Below are positions 23,510 through 30,675 of a stretch of 38,032 nucleotides of DNA, piece by piece (position 1 is the first letter of the stretch; every line of letters starts with the position of its first letter). The notes under the pieces were generated by a model, which was given only the letters and a program-made list of their open reading frames with translations, made no database searches and was not told the origin of the DNA. The DNA is from a virus: positions 1 to 38,032 of the IMG/VR virus record IMGVR_UViG_3300006030_000015. The stretch is one strand, 5' to 3'. A program made the translations under genes and the position numbers.

Positions 23510-23712
23510 TTCACCTCCGTTGCGTTGTGTAAATACGCGGTCAAGCGTTTGATCTTGGTTTCGTAATAGTTGCACATTGATATGGCGTAGTCGCGGCCTG
23601 ACTGCGCCTCGAGCAACTTGCGCTTGGCCTCCTCAAGTTCACGCAGCGCCAGCACTTCGGCACTGGGTATCTTGTAAACAGTCTTCAGCCATTCAATTGA
23701 TTCACGGATCAT
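23506..23712 (-). CDS. Small helical protein (68 aa)
   Basis: A 68-aa protein starting MIRESIEWLKTVYKIPSAEV followed by a charged coiled segment LRELEEAKRKLLEAQSGRDY and ending in a helix (YYETKIKRLTAYLHN). AAAGGAG lies eight bases upstream of the ATG at 23712; the longer reading to 23751 has no such site. Not recognised. It is a late member of the replication operon, followed by the zinc-ribbon gene (ATGA overlap) and preceded by two tandem GTGTRACAC sites at 23733-23751. Confidence 0.7.
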   Translation of the reverse strand: MIRESIEWLKTVYKIPSAEVLALRELEEAKRKLLEAQSGRDYAISMCNYYETKIKRLTAYLHNATEVK

Positions 23713-23732
23713 TACATTTACTCCTTTGGTTG

Positions 23733-23751
23733 GTGTGACACAGTGTAACAC
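23733..23751. promoter_or_regulatory. Tandem GTGTRACAC near-palindromes
   Basis: GTGTGACAC (23733-23741) and GTGTAACAC (23743-23751) are two near-palindromic 9-mers one base apart, in the 42-bp gap between the helicase stop and the next gene. A TTGACA on the minus strand (23772-23767) lies upstream, which could make an internal promoter for the two small genes, but the matching -10 box is poor. Operator function is a guess from symmetry. Confidence 0.4.
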
Positions 23752-23754
23752 AAA

Positions 23755-25161
23755 TTATGCGCCCTTTGTCAAGCGGTATTGTTTGACTGCGTTGCGAAGC
23801 CCTGCTTGCGTGGTTGCCTTCTCGTCAAGCGCCATCGCCTGCGCCTGATCCAGTGTGGCTTGCATGAGGATGCGATGGCAGATCACGGGCGCTCCCTGGC
23901 CCTGACGACGCACCCGAGCATTGAACTGCTCGTACAGGTCCAGGCTCCAGTTGAGGCCGTACCAGACAAGGATGTGGCCGTTCTTTTGCAAGCCGTCAAT
24001 CCCGTGACCCATCGATGCCGGGTGGCCGATCATCAGCGAACAGTCGCCAGTCTTCCACCGGTGCATGGCGTTGGTCAACGATGCTTCGCTCTTGCACTCG
24101 GTCAAGTTAATCGGGTCCAGGTGCTTGAACTTGTCCATGATGCGTTGCGCGTCTGATCTGTACGCATACGCACACAGCACCGGACTGCCTTGCGCCTCGT
24201 CCAGAATCTCCTCGAGCGCCTCGAGTTTCAGGTCATGCACTGGCTCCCACAGTGGCATGCCTGCGATGGGATACATGGCCCCGTTGGAGAACTGCAAGCA
24301 TTTGTTGGTCAGCGCCGCCTGGTTGAATGCTTCGACCTCTTTCCCGCTGTCGAGCACCAGGAAGAACTCGCGCTCCAGTTTCTCGTACTTGGCCCGCAGG
24401 TCGTCAGGCATCTCAATCTCGATGTTGTTGACCATGAGGTCAGGCAGCGGGTTGTAGTCCTCCGCTGACATCTCGAGTGTGATGTCGCCGATCAGCTTCT
24501 TGATGGTGTCCTCGGTGTCTTCGTAGGGCACCTCTTTGTACGGCCCCACCTTCTTGTAGAACCGCGTCCTGAAGGCCGTCTTGCTGGTGCCCAAGCGCTC
24601 ACCCCTGTCCACCACAAGAAACTGGCCGTGCAGGTCTTTGTAGCCGTTGCTGGCCGGTGTTCCGGTGAGGCCCGTGGTCCAGTCGAACTTGTCAGCGATC
24701 TTGCGAAACGCCTTGACCCGGTTGGTCGCGGAGTTTTTCATCTTGCTGATCTCGTCCCAGATGATGCCGTTGAACGGCAGCGGGCGCTCTTTCTTGACGA
24801 AGTAGGTCTGTAAGGTTTCAGCAAGCCAGCCGAGGTTCTCGTAGTTGATCAGGTAAACGTCAGCAGGCCGCAGCAGCGCCCTGGTGCGCTGATCCTTGGT
24901 GCCCGTGACCATGCTGAACTTGAGGTGCTTGGTGTGCTCCCACTTCGTCGCCTCTTGCCTCCAGACCAGCCGAATGACACGGATCGGAGCCACAATGATC
25001 ACGCCACGCAGGAAGCCCGTGCGAAGCAGATGCGCGAGGCTGGTGAGCGTGATGACCGTCTTGCCTAGGCCCATGTCCAGCCACAGCATCGAGGCCGGGT
25101 GGGTGCATTGGAAGTTGACAGCTTTTTGCTGGTAGCCGTGGAGTAAGTCAGGTGTCAGCAT
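23755..25161 (-). CDS. SNF2-like DEAD/H helicase
   Basis: A 468-aa superfamily-2 ATPase. Motif I is DMGLGKT (residues 29-35), motif II is DEIS in the stretch GIIWDEISKMKNS, motif III is LTGTPASN, and motif VI is FNARVRRQGQGAP near residue 415. This is the short SNF2-type helicase common in phage replication modules beside VRR-NUC and DUF2800/DUF2815 genes, where it may remodel forks or recombination intermediates. I start at ATG 25161 (MLTPDLLHGYQQ), with a GGA site, overlapping the upstream stop by seven bases; an in-frame ATG at 25182 is possible. Confidence 0.93.
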   Translation of the reverse strand: MLTPDLLHGYQQKAVNFQCTHPASMLWLDMGLGKTVITLTSLAHLLRTGFLRGVIIVAPIRVIRLVWRQEATKWEHTKHLKFSMVTGTKDQRTRALLRPADVYLINYENLGWLAETLQTYFVKKERPLPFNGIIWDEISKMKNSATNRVKAFRKIADKFDWTTGLTGTPASNGYKDLHGQFLVVDRGERLGTSKTAFRTRFYKKVGPYKEVPYEDTEDTIKKLIGDITLEMSAEDYNPLPDLMVNNIEIEMPDDLRAKYEKLEREFFLVLDSGKEVEAFNQAALTNKCLQFSNGAMYPIAGMPLWEPVHDLKLEALEEILDEAQGSPVLCAYAYRSDAQRIMDKFKHLDPINLTECKSEASLTNAMHRWKTGDCSLMIGHPASMGHGIDGLQKNGHILVWYGLNWSLDLYEQFNARVRRQGQGAPVICHRILMQATLDQAQAMALDEKATTQAGLRNAVKQYRLTKGA

Positions 25162-25403
25162 ACAGCATCCTGAAAAATCCAATGCGGAGAGTCATCAATC
25201 CAGATGTCGGCTTTGACGGTTTTCGCTTTGGCCTTGCGACTGGTGTAAATGACTTCACACGGTGGATTAATGATCACCTCGTGCGGATACCGCATCGTCA
25301 CAATCTTTACGGTGTGTCCGCTGGATTGAGCATCTCTTACGAACCGATTCCATAGTTTCGGATCGGCGGTGTAGGTGTTGTCGTAATCAAGAGCAATTAA
25401 CAT
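25155..25403 (-). CDS. Mini HAD-like phosphatase
   Basis: An 82-aa protein with the HAD-fold motifs: motif I DYDNT (residues 6-10, nucleophile D6 and D8), motif II T36 in KIVTMR, and motif IV IWIDDSP with D70-D71. A motif-III lysine may be K60 or K62 (SRKAKAKTVK). Small HAD proteins of this kind occur in phage replication clusters and may dephosphorylate nucleotides or DNA ends; substrate not predictable. The start overlaps the stop of the VRR-NUC gene (ATGTTAA) and its stop overlaps the helicase start, so all are coupled. Confidence 0.85.
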   Translation of the reverse strand: MLIALDYDNTYTADPKLWNRFVRDAQSSGHTVKIVTMRYPHEVIINPPCEVIYTSRKAKAKTVKADIWIDDSPHWIFQDAVC

Positions 25404-25693
25404 AAGCGGGCCTCGATAAGTTGCAGCATCGTGTTGATGGTTGACTTGCCATCATCTACGCTGTCGACCACGAACACGCTGATCAAGTGCTGGCGCAGTC
25501 TTTGATGCTCACGATCCTGTGCAGCCGTAGGTTTTTGCCCCTTGCGTTTGAACTCGATGAAGAACATGCGCCCCTTGTAGATGAACATGCGGTCGGGTAC
25601 TGCCATGCGATTGGGGCTGGTGAACTTGTAAACCAACACCCCGAGTTCTTTGGCGTAATTGCAAACCTTGGCTTCAATTTGTTTTTCGAGCAT
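25397..25693 (-). CDS. VRR-NUC domain nuclease
   Basis: A 98-aa PD-(D/E)XK-type nuclease of the VRR-NUC family. Key features are the N-terminal E-rich helix (LEKQIEAKVCNYAKELG), the RMAVPDRMFI strand with catalytic D (PD), and FFIEFKRKGQKPTAAQ with E-x-K. Related small proteins process branched DNA junctions in phage replication. It starts inside the end of the small gene 25674-25844 (20-bp overlap) and overlaps the next gene by seven bases. Length is typical. Confidence 0.93.
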   Translation of the reverse strand: MLEKQIEAKVCNYAKELGVLVYKFTSPNRMAVPDRMFIYKGRMFFIEFKRKGQKPTAAQDREHQRLRQHLISVFVVDSVDDGKSTINTMLQLIEARLC

Positions 25694-25844
25694 GGTCCAC
25701 CACCAGTTTTCTGTATGCGTCCAGCACTGTGCGAAGGTCTTCGCGCAGCGCCTCGATCTCTTTTTCTTGGTCCTTCATCCTCTGGTAGCAGTCTTGCGAG
25801 AACCGCGCAAGGTTGTCACGCTCCCAGGCTTCAAACCGATTCAC
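25674..25844 (-). CDS. Small coiled protein with GTG start (56 aa)
   Basis: A 56-aa ORF that fills the gap between polymerase and VRR-NUC. It starts at GTG 25844, whose GTGA overlaps the polymerase stop by three bases, and ends at TGA 25674-25676. The sequence is MNRFEAWERDNLARFSQDC, then YQRMKDQEKEIEALREDLRT and VLDAYRKLVVDHARKTN, a single amphipathic coiled helix. The overlapping ends and lack of another gene in 147 bp support reality. Function unknown; probably a replication accessory or partner of a neighbour. Confidence 0.65.
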   Translation of the reverse strand: MNRFEAWERDNLARFSQDCYQRMKDQEKEIEALREDLRTVLDAYRKLVVDHARKTN

Positions 25845-27691
25845 GCCAGCCCGAGGCAGAGTTTCTCCACCTCCCTCACGTAGTATTCAAAGTCCACCGG
25901 CAACTTGCCAGCATCCTTGATGTCGTTGCAAGGCTGGACACCCCAGCCGCTCTCGACACCGATCTTGCGCCACTCGGCTTTGCCCTTGAGGGGCGGCATC
26001 CACTTGAATAGTCGGCCACCGCCCACGGCGATGTAGTAGCGCGTGATGTTCTGCAACTGCGTGGTCACGCCATCGTGCTCCAGGCCAAGGTAGCTGCTCC
26101 TGGGCACCTTGGTGCGAAGCATGAAGTCCATGATGTCGGGCCACTGCTCCACGGTCTGCCGGATGGGCGCACCCTCAACCAGCACCTTCTCGGCCACCTT
26201 GGGGATCACGAGGCCACCAGCGTTCTGATGCCACAGGGCGTTCCACTCGTATGCGCCCTTGCGCTTGACGGAGCCGTCTTCGTACTGGCCGATGTAGTTG
26301 TTCACATCACGAATGAAGACGCGCTTGTAGACGGCCTCCTCGAGATTCAAGCCGGTGCGCGTTTGCCATGCTGCGCGGGCCATGTCCACCAGCCACTTGT
26401 TTGACCTGGGCACCCGCACGGTCAGGCCGTCAGTGTTCACCTGGATCAAGCGCAGGCCGGGGATGTGCATCAGCCCCTCGGCCAGCAGGCACAGCAGCAG
26501 TTGCCCGTTGAGCGTGATGCTCATGGTGAACAGCGGGTCATAAAACACGCTGAACTGATTGTTGCTGTCACCGTACACGCCGTTGAGCGCCAGCTTCAGC
26601 ATGGCTGATTCTGCGGACTTCTTGGGGTATTGCTTGCGCTGCTCAAAGAGGTGCTTGTAGATGGTGACAAAGGTCTTGCCGAGATGCGCGGGATAGAACC
26701 CATTCGTGATTGCCAAGTTTGGATAGTATGAAGTGACATCGAGGTCCACGATGACGAACTCATCGTCTGACTCAATGACTTCCGACTCCACTGATCCATG
26801 AATACCGCCTAATCCAAATACAAAATCAAAATTGTTGACCCGAGCGATGAGGTCCGTGAAGACACCCTTTGTCTCGGTGATGATCTGGCCCTTGAGCCAG
26901 TTGAGCACCCGATTGAACTCGGGCTGCTCGAATGCGATCCACGGCAGAATGGCATCCTTGAGCGCGATGGTAGGGCGCTTGGTCTGCCGGGGTGTGCGCC
27001 CCTTGTCACCGTAGTCGTAGCAGGCGACCCCAGCCTCCTCCAGTTTCATCACGAAGTAGTCCTTGCCGATCTTCGTGTCATTGTGGTTGATGAAGTCGCG
27101 GTTGTACTTGTGCGTCAACTCCTCGCGGAATTTGAGCATGTCGAACGTGTGTTTGTAAAACGCCTTGGTTTGCGCCACATCGTGCTTGTTGTACTTCTTG
27201 AGCACGGGCACTTGTCCTTGCGTCAGCGTGGTGCCTACCTTGAACGGCAGGTCTTCGATGTTGTCGCTACGCATGTTGAACTCCAATACCTTCAGACTGG
27301 TGGCGCGGGCCTTGTTGTCGAAGTGATGAATCTTGAACAGGTCGATCTGCGGCACAAACCGGTCTGATGGGTTGACTTGGTGTGCCCACTTGTCGTCACC
27401 ATCATCTTGCGAGTTGATGATGGCCTGAGCCTTTTGATACAGCGTGGGCGCGTCTGAGCGGCCCATGCGGATCAGGGTGTGCAGGACGGGGTAGTCAAAC
27501 CCCAGGTTATTGAACCCGACCATGCGAGCGTTTGTATCCTTGAGATACTGAAGGAACGCGATGATCTCGCGTGAGTCGTTGCGCCAGTCGCTGATCTCAA
27601 ACAGCCAGCACAGTGGTGCTTCCGCATGCTCCACCGCCAGCGTGAAGACGTTGGGATAGGTTTCGATGTCGTACACATAGTCGTTACTCAT
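25841..27691 (-). CDS. Family-B-like DNA polymerase with 3'-5' exonuclease
   Basis: A 616-aa replicative polymerase. Exonuclease motifs: Exo I YDIETYP (D8, E10), Exo II VGFNNLGFDYP (D66), Exo III YNKHD (Y167, D171). A GGIHG element (295-299) recalls the YxGG motif. Polymerase motif A is DLDVTSYYPN (D318), motif B KLALNGVYG (K366-N370-Y373-G374), and motif C QVNTDG (D421), where the usual DTDS has N-T-D-G. That makes it a compact family-B enzyme without an evident protein-primed insertion. It lies between DUF2815 and VRR-NUC genes. A long structured leader ending in six Ts precedes it. The weak ribosome site TTGAG lies in TTTTTTGAGTAACTGTA. Confidence 0.92.
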   Translation of the reverse strand: MSNDYVYDIETYPNVFTLAVEHAEAPLCWLFEISDWRNDSREIIAFLQYLKDTNARMVGFNNLGFDYPVLHTLIRMGRSDAPTLYQKAQAIINSQDDGDDKWAHQVNPSDRFVPQIDLFKIHHFDNKARATSLKVLEFNMRSDNIEDLPFKVGTTLTQGQVPVLKKYNKHDVAQTKAFYKHTFDMLKFREELTHKYNRDFINHNDTKIGKDYFVMKLEEAGVACYDYGDKGRTPRQTKRPTIALKDAILPWIAFEQPEFNRVLNWLKGQIITETKGVFTDLIARVNNFDFVFGLGGIHGSVESEVIESDDEFVIVDLDVTSYYPNLAITNGFYPAHLGKTFVTIYKHLFEQRKQYPKKSAESAMLKLALNGVYGDSNNQFSVFYDPLFTMSITLNGQLLLCLLAEGLMHIPGLRLIQVNTDGLTVRVPRSNKWLVDMARAAWQTRTGLNLEEAVYKRVFIRDVNNYIGQYEDGSVKRKGAYEWNALWHQNAGGLVIPKVAEKVLVEGAPIRQTVEQWPDIMDFMLRTKVPRSSYLGLEHDGVTTQLQNITRYYIAVGGGRLFKWMPPLKGKAEWRKIGVESGWGVQPCNDIKDAGKLPVDFEYYVREVEKLCLGLA

Positions 27692-27702
27692 TACAGTTAC
27701 TC

Positions 27703-27840
27703 AAAAAAGGGGGGACCGGAGACTGGCTGTACAGTACCGAGGGGGCGCTTTCACCAAGCATCTCGACGCCCACTTTCTGCAAACCCCATTCGACTTGCGT
27801 CTTGGCGGGGTTTCACTTCGTTTGCCCGGCACCGGTCCCT
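27703..27840 (-). ncRNA. Structured RNA element upstream of DNA polymerase
   Basis: On the minus strand, GGGACCGG (27839-27832) pairs with CCGGTCCC (27719-27712), enclosing about 110 nt, and six Ts follow (27708-27703). Inside, AAACCCC (27813-27807) pairs with GGGGTTT (27787-27781) and holds a GAC-GCAA-GTC GNRA hairpin (27801-27792). GGGCG (27771-27767) pairs with CGCCC (27747-27743), with an inner CTT/AAG hairpin. This is a multibranch fold ending in a U tract, in the only large gap of a tightly overlapped operon. It may be an attenuator or regulatory RNA. No known family recognised. Confidence 0.6.
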
Positions 27841-27847
27841 TTATCAC

Positions 27848-28030
27848 TTAGTCAGTGCCGCCAGCGTTTTCTACTGGAATAATCTCAGCATTGTCTGGAA
27901 TGTTGGGATCGGGCATAGGGGGCTGGGGCGGCTGCGACTGTGCAATCGCCTGCTCCCTGATCTTCTCAGCCAAGCCACTGAATAGGGCGATGGCAGCGTT
28001 GATCTCGCTCACATGAAGGTCGAGTTGCAT
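27848..28030 (-). CDS. Small hypothetical protein (60 aa)
   Basis: A 60-aa protein starting MQLDLHVSEINAAIALFSGL, with a helical first half (AEKIREQAIAQSQ) and a Pro-rich acidic tail (PPQPPMPDPNIPDNAE). The ATG at 28030 overlaps the DUF2815 stop (TGATG); a GTG at 28033 would add one residue. Similar short ORFs with an LDL...ELN start accompany phage replication genes, but the function is unknown. Its stop is just before the structured RNA element. Confidence 0.7.
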   Translation of the reverse strand: MQLDLHVSEINAAIALFSGLAEKIREQAIAQSQPPQPPMPDPNIPDNAEIIPVENAGGTD

Positions 28031-28686
28031 CACTGTGCTCCAGTCATAAAGGGTGGCAGGGGCATCGCTGGGGCGGCAGCGGGGGCAAACATACCAGCGG
28101 GTGCGGCGGCAGGCGCGAACAGGCTGGACGCATCGACTGCACCCTCGCCAAACGCTTTGTCGTCAGCAGCGAACTGGATGGCAATCAGGTCGCAACGGAT
28201 ACCACGGCCATGCTTGTTGTCTTGCAACCAGGGCTTGACAGCAGCGTTGACGCGGCAACCGCCGTACATCTTGCGTGTCAGTTGCTGGTAAGCCATCGTG
28301 TTGGTCGGGTCGATGGGTTGACCATCAGCCTGAATCACCTGGGGCTGCGAGTCGCGGCCAGCGGTGATAAACACATGACCAGCGTAGCCGTCATAAGGTT
28401 GGAAGGTTTTCTTGTTGACCTTCTCCTCACCACGACCGTAGCAGCGAGTCTTGCGGTCGCCTTGGATCATGCCCATGACGGTCTGGGCGTGTTCTTTCCA
28501 CTTTTCAAGCGCCAGCGCACCATACTTCTGCATGAACTGCGTGAAGCCAGGATGATCCTGGGGCATGATGAACTCGCAGTTGTAGCTGACGCGCTCCTTA
28601 CCAGTGGCCTCGTTGATCTGACGCTGTGGCTCCGCAAGGTGCGGGAAAGACAGACGGACGTTTGACAGAAAAATGATATCGGACAT
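28030..28686 (-). CDS. ssDNA-binding protein, DUF2815
   Basis: A 218-aa protein of the DUF2815 family, OB-fold ssDNA-binding proteins of phage replication modules. The start MSDIIFLSNVRLSFPHLAEP and motifs SYNCEFIMPQDHPGF, RCYGRGEEKVNK, DGYAGHVFITAGRD and YGGCRVNAAVKPW are characteristic; the last is near the conserved end of the domain (about residues 145-165). The C-terminus (FAPAAAPAGMFAPAAAPAMP) is a flexible Ala/Pro tail likely to contact partners. It has the GGAGTAACTGTA leader also seen at other genes here. Confidence 0.93.
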   Translation of the reverse strand: MSDIIFLSNVRLSFPHLAEPQRQINEATGKERVSYNCEFIMPQDHPGFTQFMQKYGALALEKWKEHAQTVMGMIQGDRKTRCYGRGEEKVNKKTFQPYDGYAGHVFITAGRDSQPQVIQADGQPIDPTNTMAYQQLTRKMYGGCRVNAAVKPWLQDNKHGRGIRCDLIAIQFAADDKAFGEGAVDASSLFAPAAAPAGMFAPAAAPAMPLPPFMTGAQ

Positions 28687-28701
28687 TACAGTTACTCCAG
28701 T

Positions 28702-30000
28702 TTAGGTTAGCCACGAGGGCAGGGATTCGGCAGCGGGTGCTGCTTCAACTGCACCGAACATCGGCGCAGCATTCAGTACGACAGCGGGACGGCCATCGGA
28801 TTCAGGGACAACAGTCAGCTTGCCAGCCATCTTGACGACGTACTCGTTTTCCATCGTCTTGAGTTGGCGGTCGGACAGTTGCATCTTGGTTCCGTCACGC
28901 TTCTCCCAGGTCAGCTTCTCAGCCTTGGCGGGGGTGACGAGTTTGGTTTCGTAGACTGCGGTCTTGGGGATGCCCATCTTGACCAGCTTCTCGGCCATCT
29001 GCTCCTCGGGCAGCGCCCAGGCGCGTGAGCCGCGACCGTTGACCAACTTGAGTCCAGGGATTGATTGACCGGCCTCCAGACGGCGCAGGGCTTCCTTCTC
29101 CACGCCCTCGAGTAGCTGGCGCATGAGCGGAGCCGCCTCCATGATCTGTCTGATCTGGGCATCGTCCATTGTCGTGGGGTCTTTGTCAGCGCTTTGCTGC
29201 GCGACATCCATCGGGTTCATTACTGCTGGCTGGAACATGATTCCTACCTCCTTCATTACGTTACTTGCCAGCGCGGCGCAGGAGCCTTTAGCGCGGCAAA
29301 ATTTACATTGACTGTCACCCGGCACCAGTGGTGCGTCCGGTGCATCGCAGGCAGCGCCTTCGATGACCATCTTGCCAATCATATCAAGAATTGCCTGAAC
29401 CGGCACCTCATGCGATGTGATTGGCTTCATGCCCTTCAGCGCCAGCTTGGGCTGGATGATGGTCATGCGGACCCGCTTCCACGGGTACTGGCCGTTGACG
29501 GGCAGCTTCAACTCAGCCAAGCAGCCCATCGCGTACAGTTCGAGTTGGTAGTTGCCCTCGGCCTCCACCACACCCATGCCGTCTTTGTAGTCCACCAGTT
29601 CGAGCACTTCAGTGCCGCGAATCTGGATGTCCACTGTGCCGCTCATGTCGTCACGGCCAAGCAGGTGCTGAGGGTTGACTCGCGTTTCCGCGATGACCTC
29701 GCACATGCCGAACTGCTCCGCGATGCGGTGTTTCACATAGTCCGTGGCGACCTTGACCCTAGCAGCGCGGTCAGCGTCCACCTTGAAAGCCCCATCGTCA
29801 TCACTCAGGACTTGACCGATCATTGTCTCAGGCTCAACGCCCTCGCTCAGACAGTGCTCAAGCAGTGTGTGACTATGGGTGCCGTCAATCGCGGCTTCGC
29901 TGGTGCGCTCCTCTGGGTACTTGGCTTCCTCACGAACGCTGCCCGGACACAGCGCCCAGCGGTGGCGCTTGCTCGGGGACAGGTTAGCGTGGGTGCTCAT
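28702..30000 (-). CDS. DUF2800 nuclease (Cas4/AddB-like PD-(D/E)XK)
   Basis: A 432-aa exonuclease-like protein of the DUF2800 family. Catalytic region shows GTVDIQI (D124) and ELVDYKDG (D137-x-K139), and the flanking Q motif YQLELYAMG. Iron-sulphur-type cysteines are C18 in ALCPGS, plus C232-x2-C235-x5-C241 in QCKFCRAKGSCAA, as in Cas4 and AddB nucleases. The C-terminal half is helical, with a long conserved-looking SRAWALPEEQMAEKLVKMG. DUF2800 and DUF2815 are usually neighbours in phages. A 5'-end-processing or recombination role is inferred. Confidence 0.93.
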   Translation of the reverse strand: MSTHANLSPSKRHRWALCPGSVREEAKYPEERTSEAAIDGTHSHTLLEHCLSEGVEPETMIGQVLSDDDGAFKVDADRAARVKVATDYVKHRIAEQFGMCEVIAETRVNPQHLLGRDDMSGTVDIQIRGTEVLELVDYKDGMGVVEAEGNYQLELYAMGCLAELKLPVNGQYPWKRVRMTIIQPKLALKGMKPITSHEVPVQAILDMIGKMVIEGAACDAPDAPLVPGDSQCKFCRAKGSCAALASNVMKEVGIMFQPAVMNPMDVAQQSADKDPTTMDDAQIRQIMEAAPLMRQLLEGVEKEALRRLEAGQSIPGLKLVNGRGSRAWALPEEQMAEKLVKMGIPKTAVYETKLVTPAKAEKLTWEKRDGTKMQLSDRQLKTMENEYVVKMAGKLTVVPESDGRPAVVLNAAPMFGAVEAAPAAESLPSWLT

Positions 30001-30002
30001 GG

Positions 30003-30404
30003 TTAACCCTTCAGCGCTTCAACGCCAGCATGCAAAGCGCCGTAGTGCTCAGGCTTGACATCGTTGATATTGCCGTAGCCCAAGCCGGTCAAGACCTTCT
30101 GAATCTCGGCACCCTTCTGCGGGCCAAGCGCCTTGTATGCGCTCATCACGTAGTCGATCAGCCCCTTCGGATCGCTGAACGGAGCACCAGTGGCGGCAGG
30201 CGCGGCGGGGGCGGGTTGAAACGTGGGAGGCGCGGGCATGGCAGCAGCCACCGGTGCAGGGGCTGGAGCGGGTGCCGGTGCAGCCACGGGTGCGGGGGTA
30301 GGGTTTACCACAGGCGCGGCTGGCGCTACATTCGTAGATTCCAGTTTCGCGGTCAAGGCAATGACGGCGGCGGTGAGGGCTTCAATCTTGGATTCGAGGG
30401 ACAT
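30003..30404 (-). CDS. Pro/Ala-linker protein (133 aa)
   Basis: A 133-aa protein with a short N-terminal helix (MSLESKIEALTAAVIALTAK), a long Ala/Pro linker (residues 25-75, repeated APAPAP), and a small C-terminal folded part of about 55 residues (DPKGLIDYVMSAYKALGPQK, KVLTGLGYGNINDVKPEHYG). The linker joins two domains. It is coupled closely to DUF2800 downstream (2-bp gap) and overlaps the ribbon-helix-helix gene upstream by 23 bases. A replication accessory role, for example bridging DUF2800 with other proteins, is inferred from position. Not recognised. Confidence 0.78.
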   Translation of the reverse strand: MSLESKIEALTAAVIALTAKLESTNVAPAAPVVNPTPAPVAAPAPAPAPAPVAAAMPAPPTFQPAPAAPAATGAPFSDPKGLIDYVMSAYKALGPQKGAEIQKVLTGLGYGNINDVKPEHYGALHAGVEALKG

Positions 30405-30585
30405 ACAGTGACTCCTTACGGGGGTTGGGTTGGATTACAAGTCGATCATCAAGAAAAGCCTCGATGAGTTCACGCAAGACATCGGACGGTTTCCCGTATC
30501 GCTCTGCCTTGCGATTGAACGCGGTACGGACACGGTTTGTGACTCGTAGAGTCATGTGCGTGTCGAATGATTTAAGTGCGGGCAT
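30382..30585 (-). CDS. Ribbon-helix-helix DNA-binding protein
   Basis: A 67-aa protein with the CopG/Arc-like pattern: a basic strand MTLRVTNRVRTAF followed by a helix NRKAERYGKPSDVLREL and IEAFLDDRL. The turn YGKPSD and the hydrophobic spacing fit RHH folds. It is the first gene of the replication operon, sitting next to a dyad that forms the operon's promoter, so autoregulation is plausible. The start at 30585 has GGAG ten bases upstream; an internal ATG at MTLRV (residue 11) is an alternative. Confidence 0.75.
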   Translation of the reverse strand: MPALKSFDTHMTLRVTNRVRTAFNRKAERYGKPSDVLRELIEAFLDDRLVIQPNPRKESLYVPRIQD

Positions 30586-30607
30586 TTGAAAAAATCTCCG
30601 TTTGATG

Positions 30608-30636
30608 TTGCAATCGTATCACAGATGCTGTACGAT
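30608..30636 (+). promoter_or_regulatory. Plus-strand promoter for leader ORF and primase
   Basis: TTGCAA (30608-30613) and TACGAT (30631-30636) are 17 bp apart. The two promoters together form an imperfect dyad TTGCAATCGTA...TACGATGTGCAA, so either only one is used at a time or a dimeric protein binding the dyad controls both. Confidence 0.6.
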
Positions 30637-30642
30637 GTGCAA
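30613..30642 (-). promoter_or_regulatory. Minus-strand promoter for replication operon
   Basis: On the minus strand, TTGCAC (30642-30637) is followed after 18 bp by TACGAT (30618-30613). It overlaps head to head with the plus-strand promoter at 30608-30636, its -35 being next to the other's -10. Transcription would start near 30606, about 20 bp before the RHH gene. Confidence 0.6.
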
Positions 30643-30675
30643 CAGGTCAAGCGAAAATATTTTTGGAGCGTCGAA

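Noticed and set aside
27703-27840. tRNA or hammerhead ribozyme in the polymerase leader
   Set aside because: No T-loop with a paired five-base stem, no CUGAUGA core and no acceptor pairing could be found, so only a generic structured element is claimed.
30586-30675. TTG-started extension of the primase leader ORF
   Set aside because: It would overlap both promoters, and the ATG at 30676 has a far better ribosome site.
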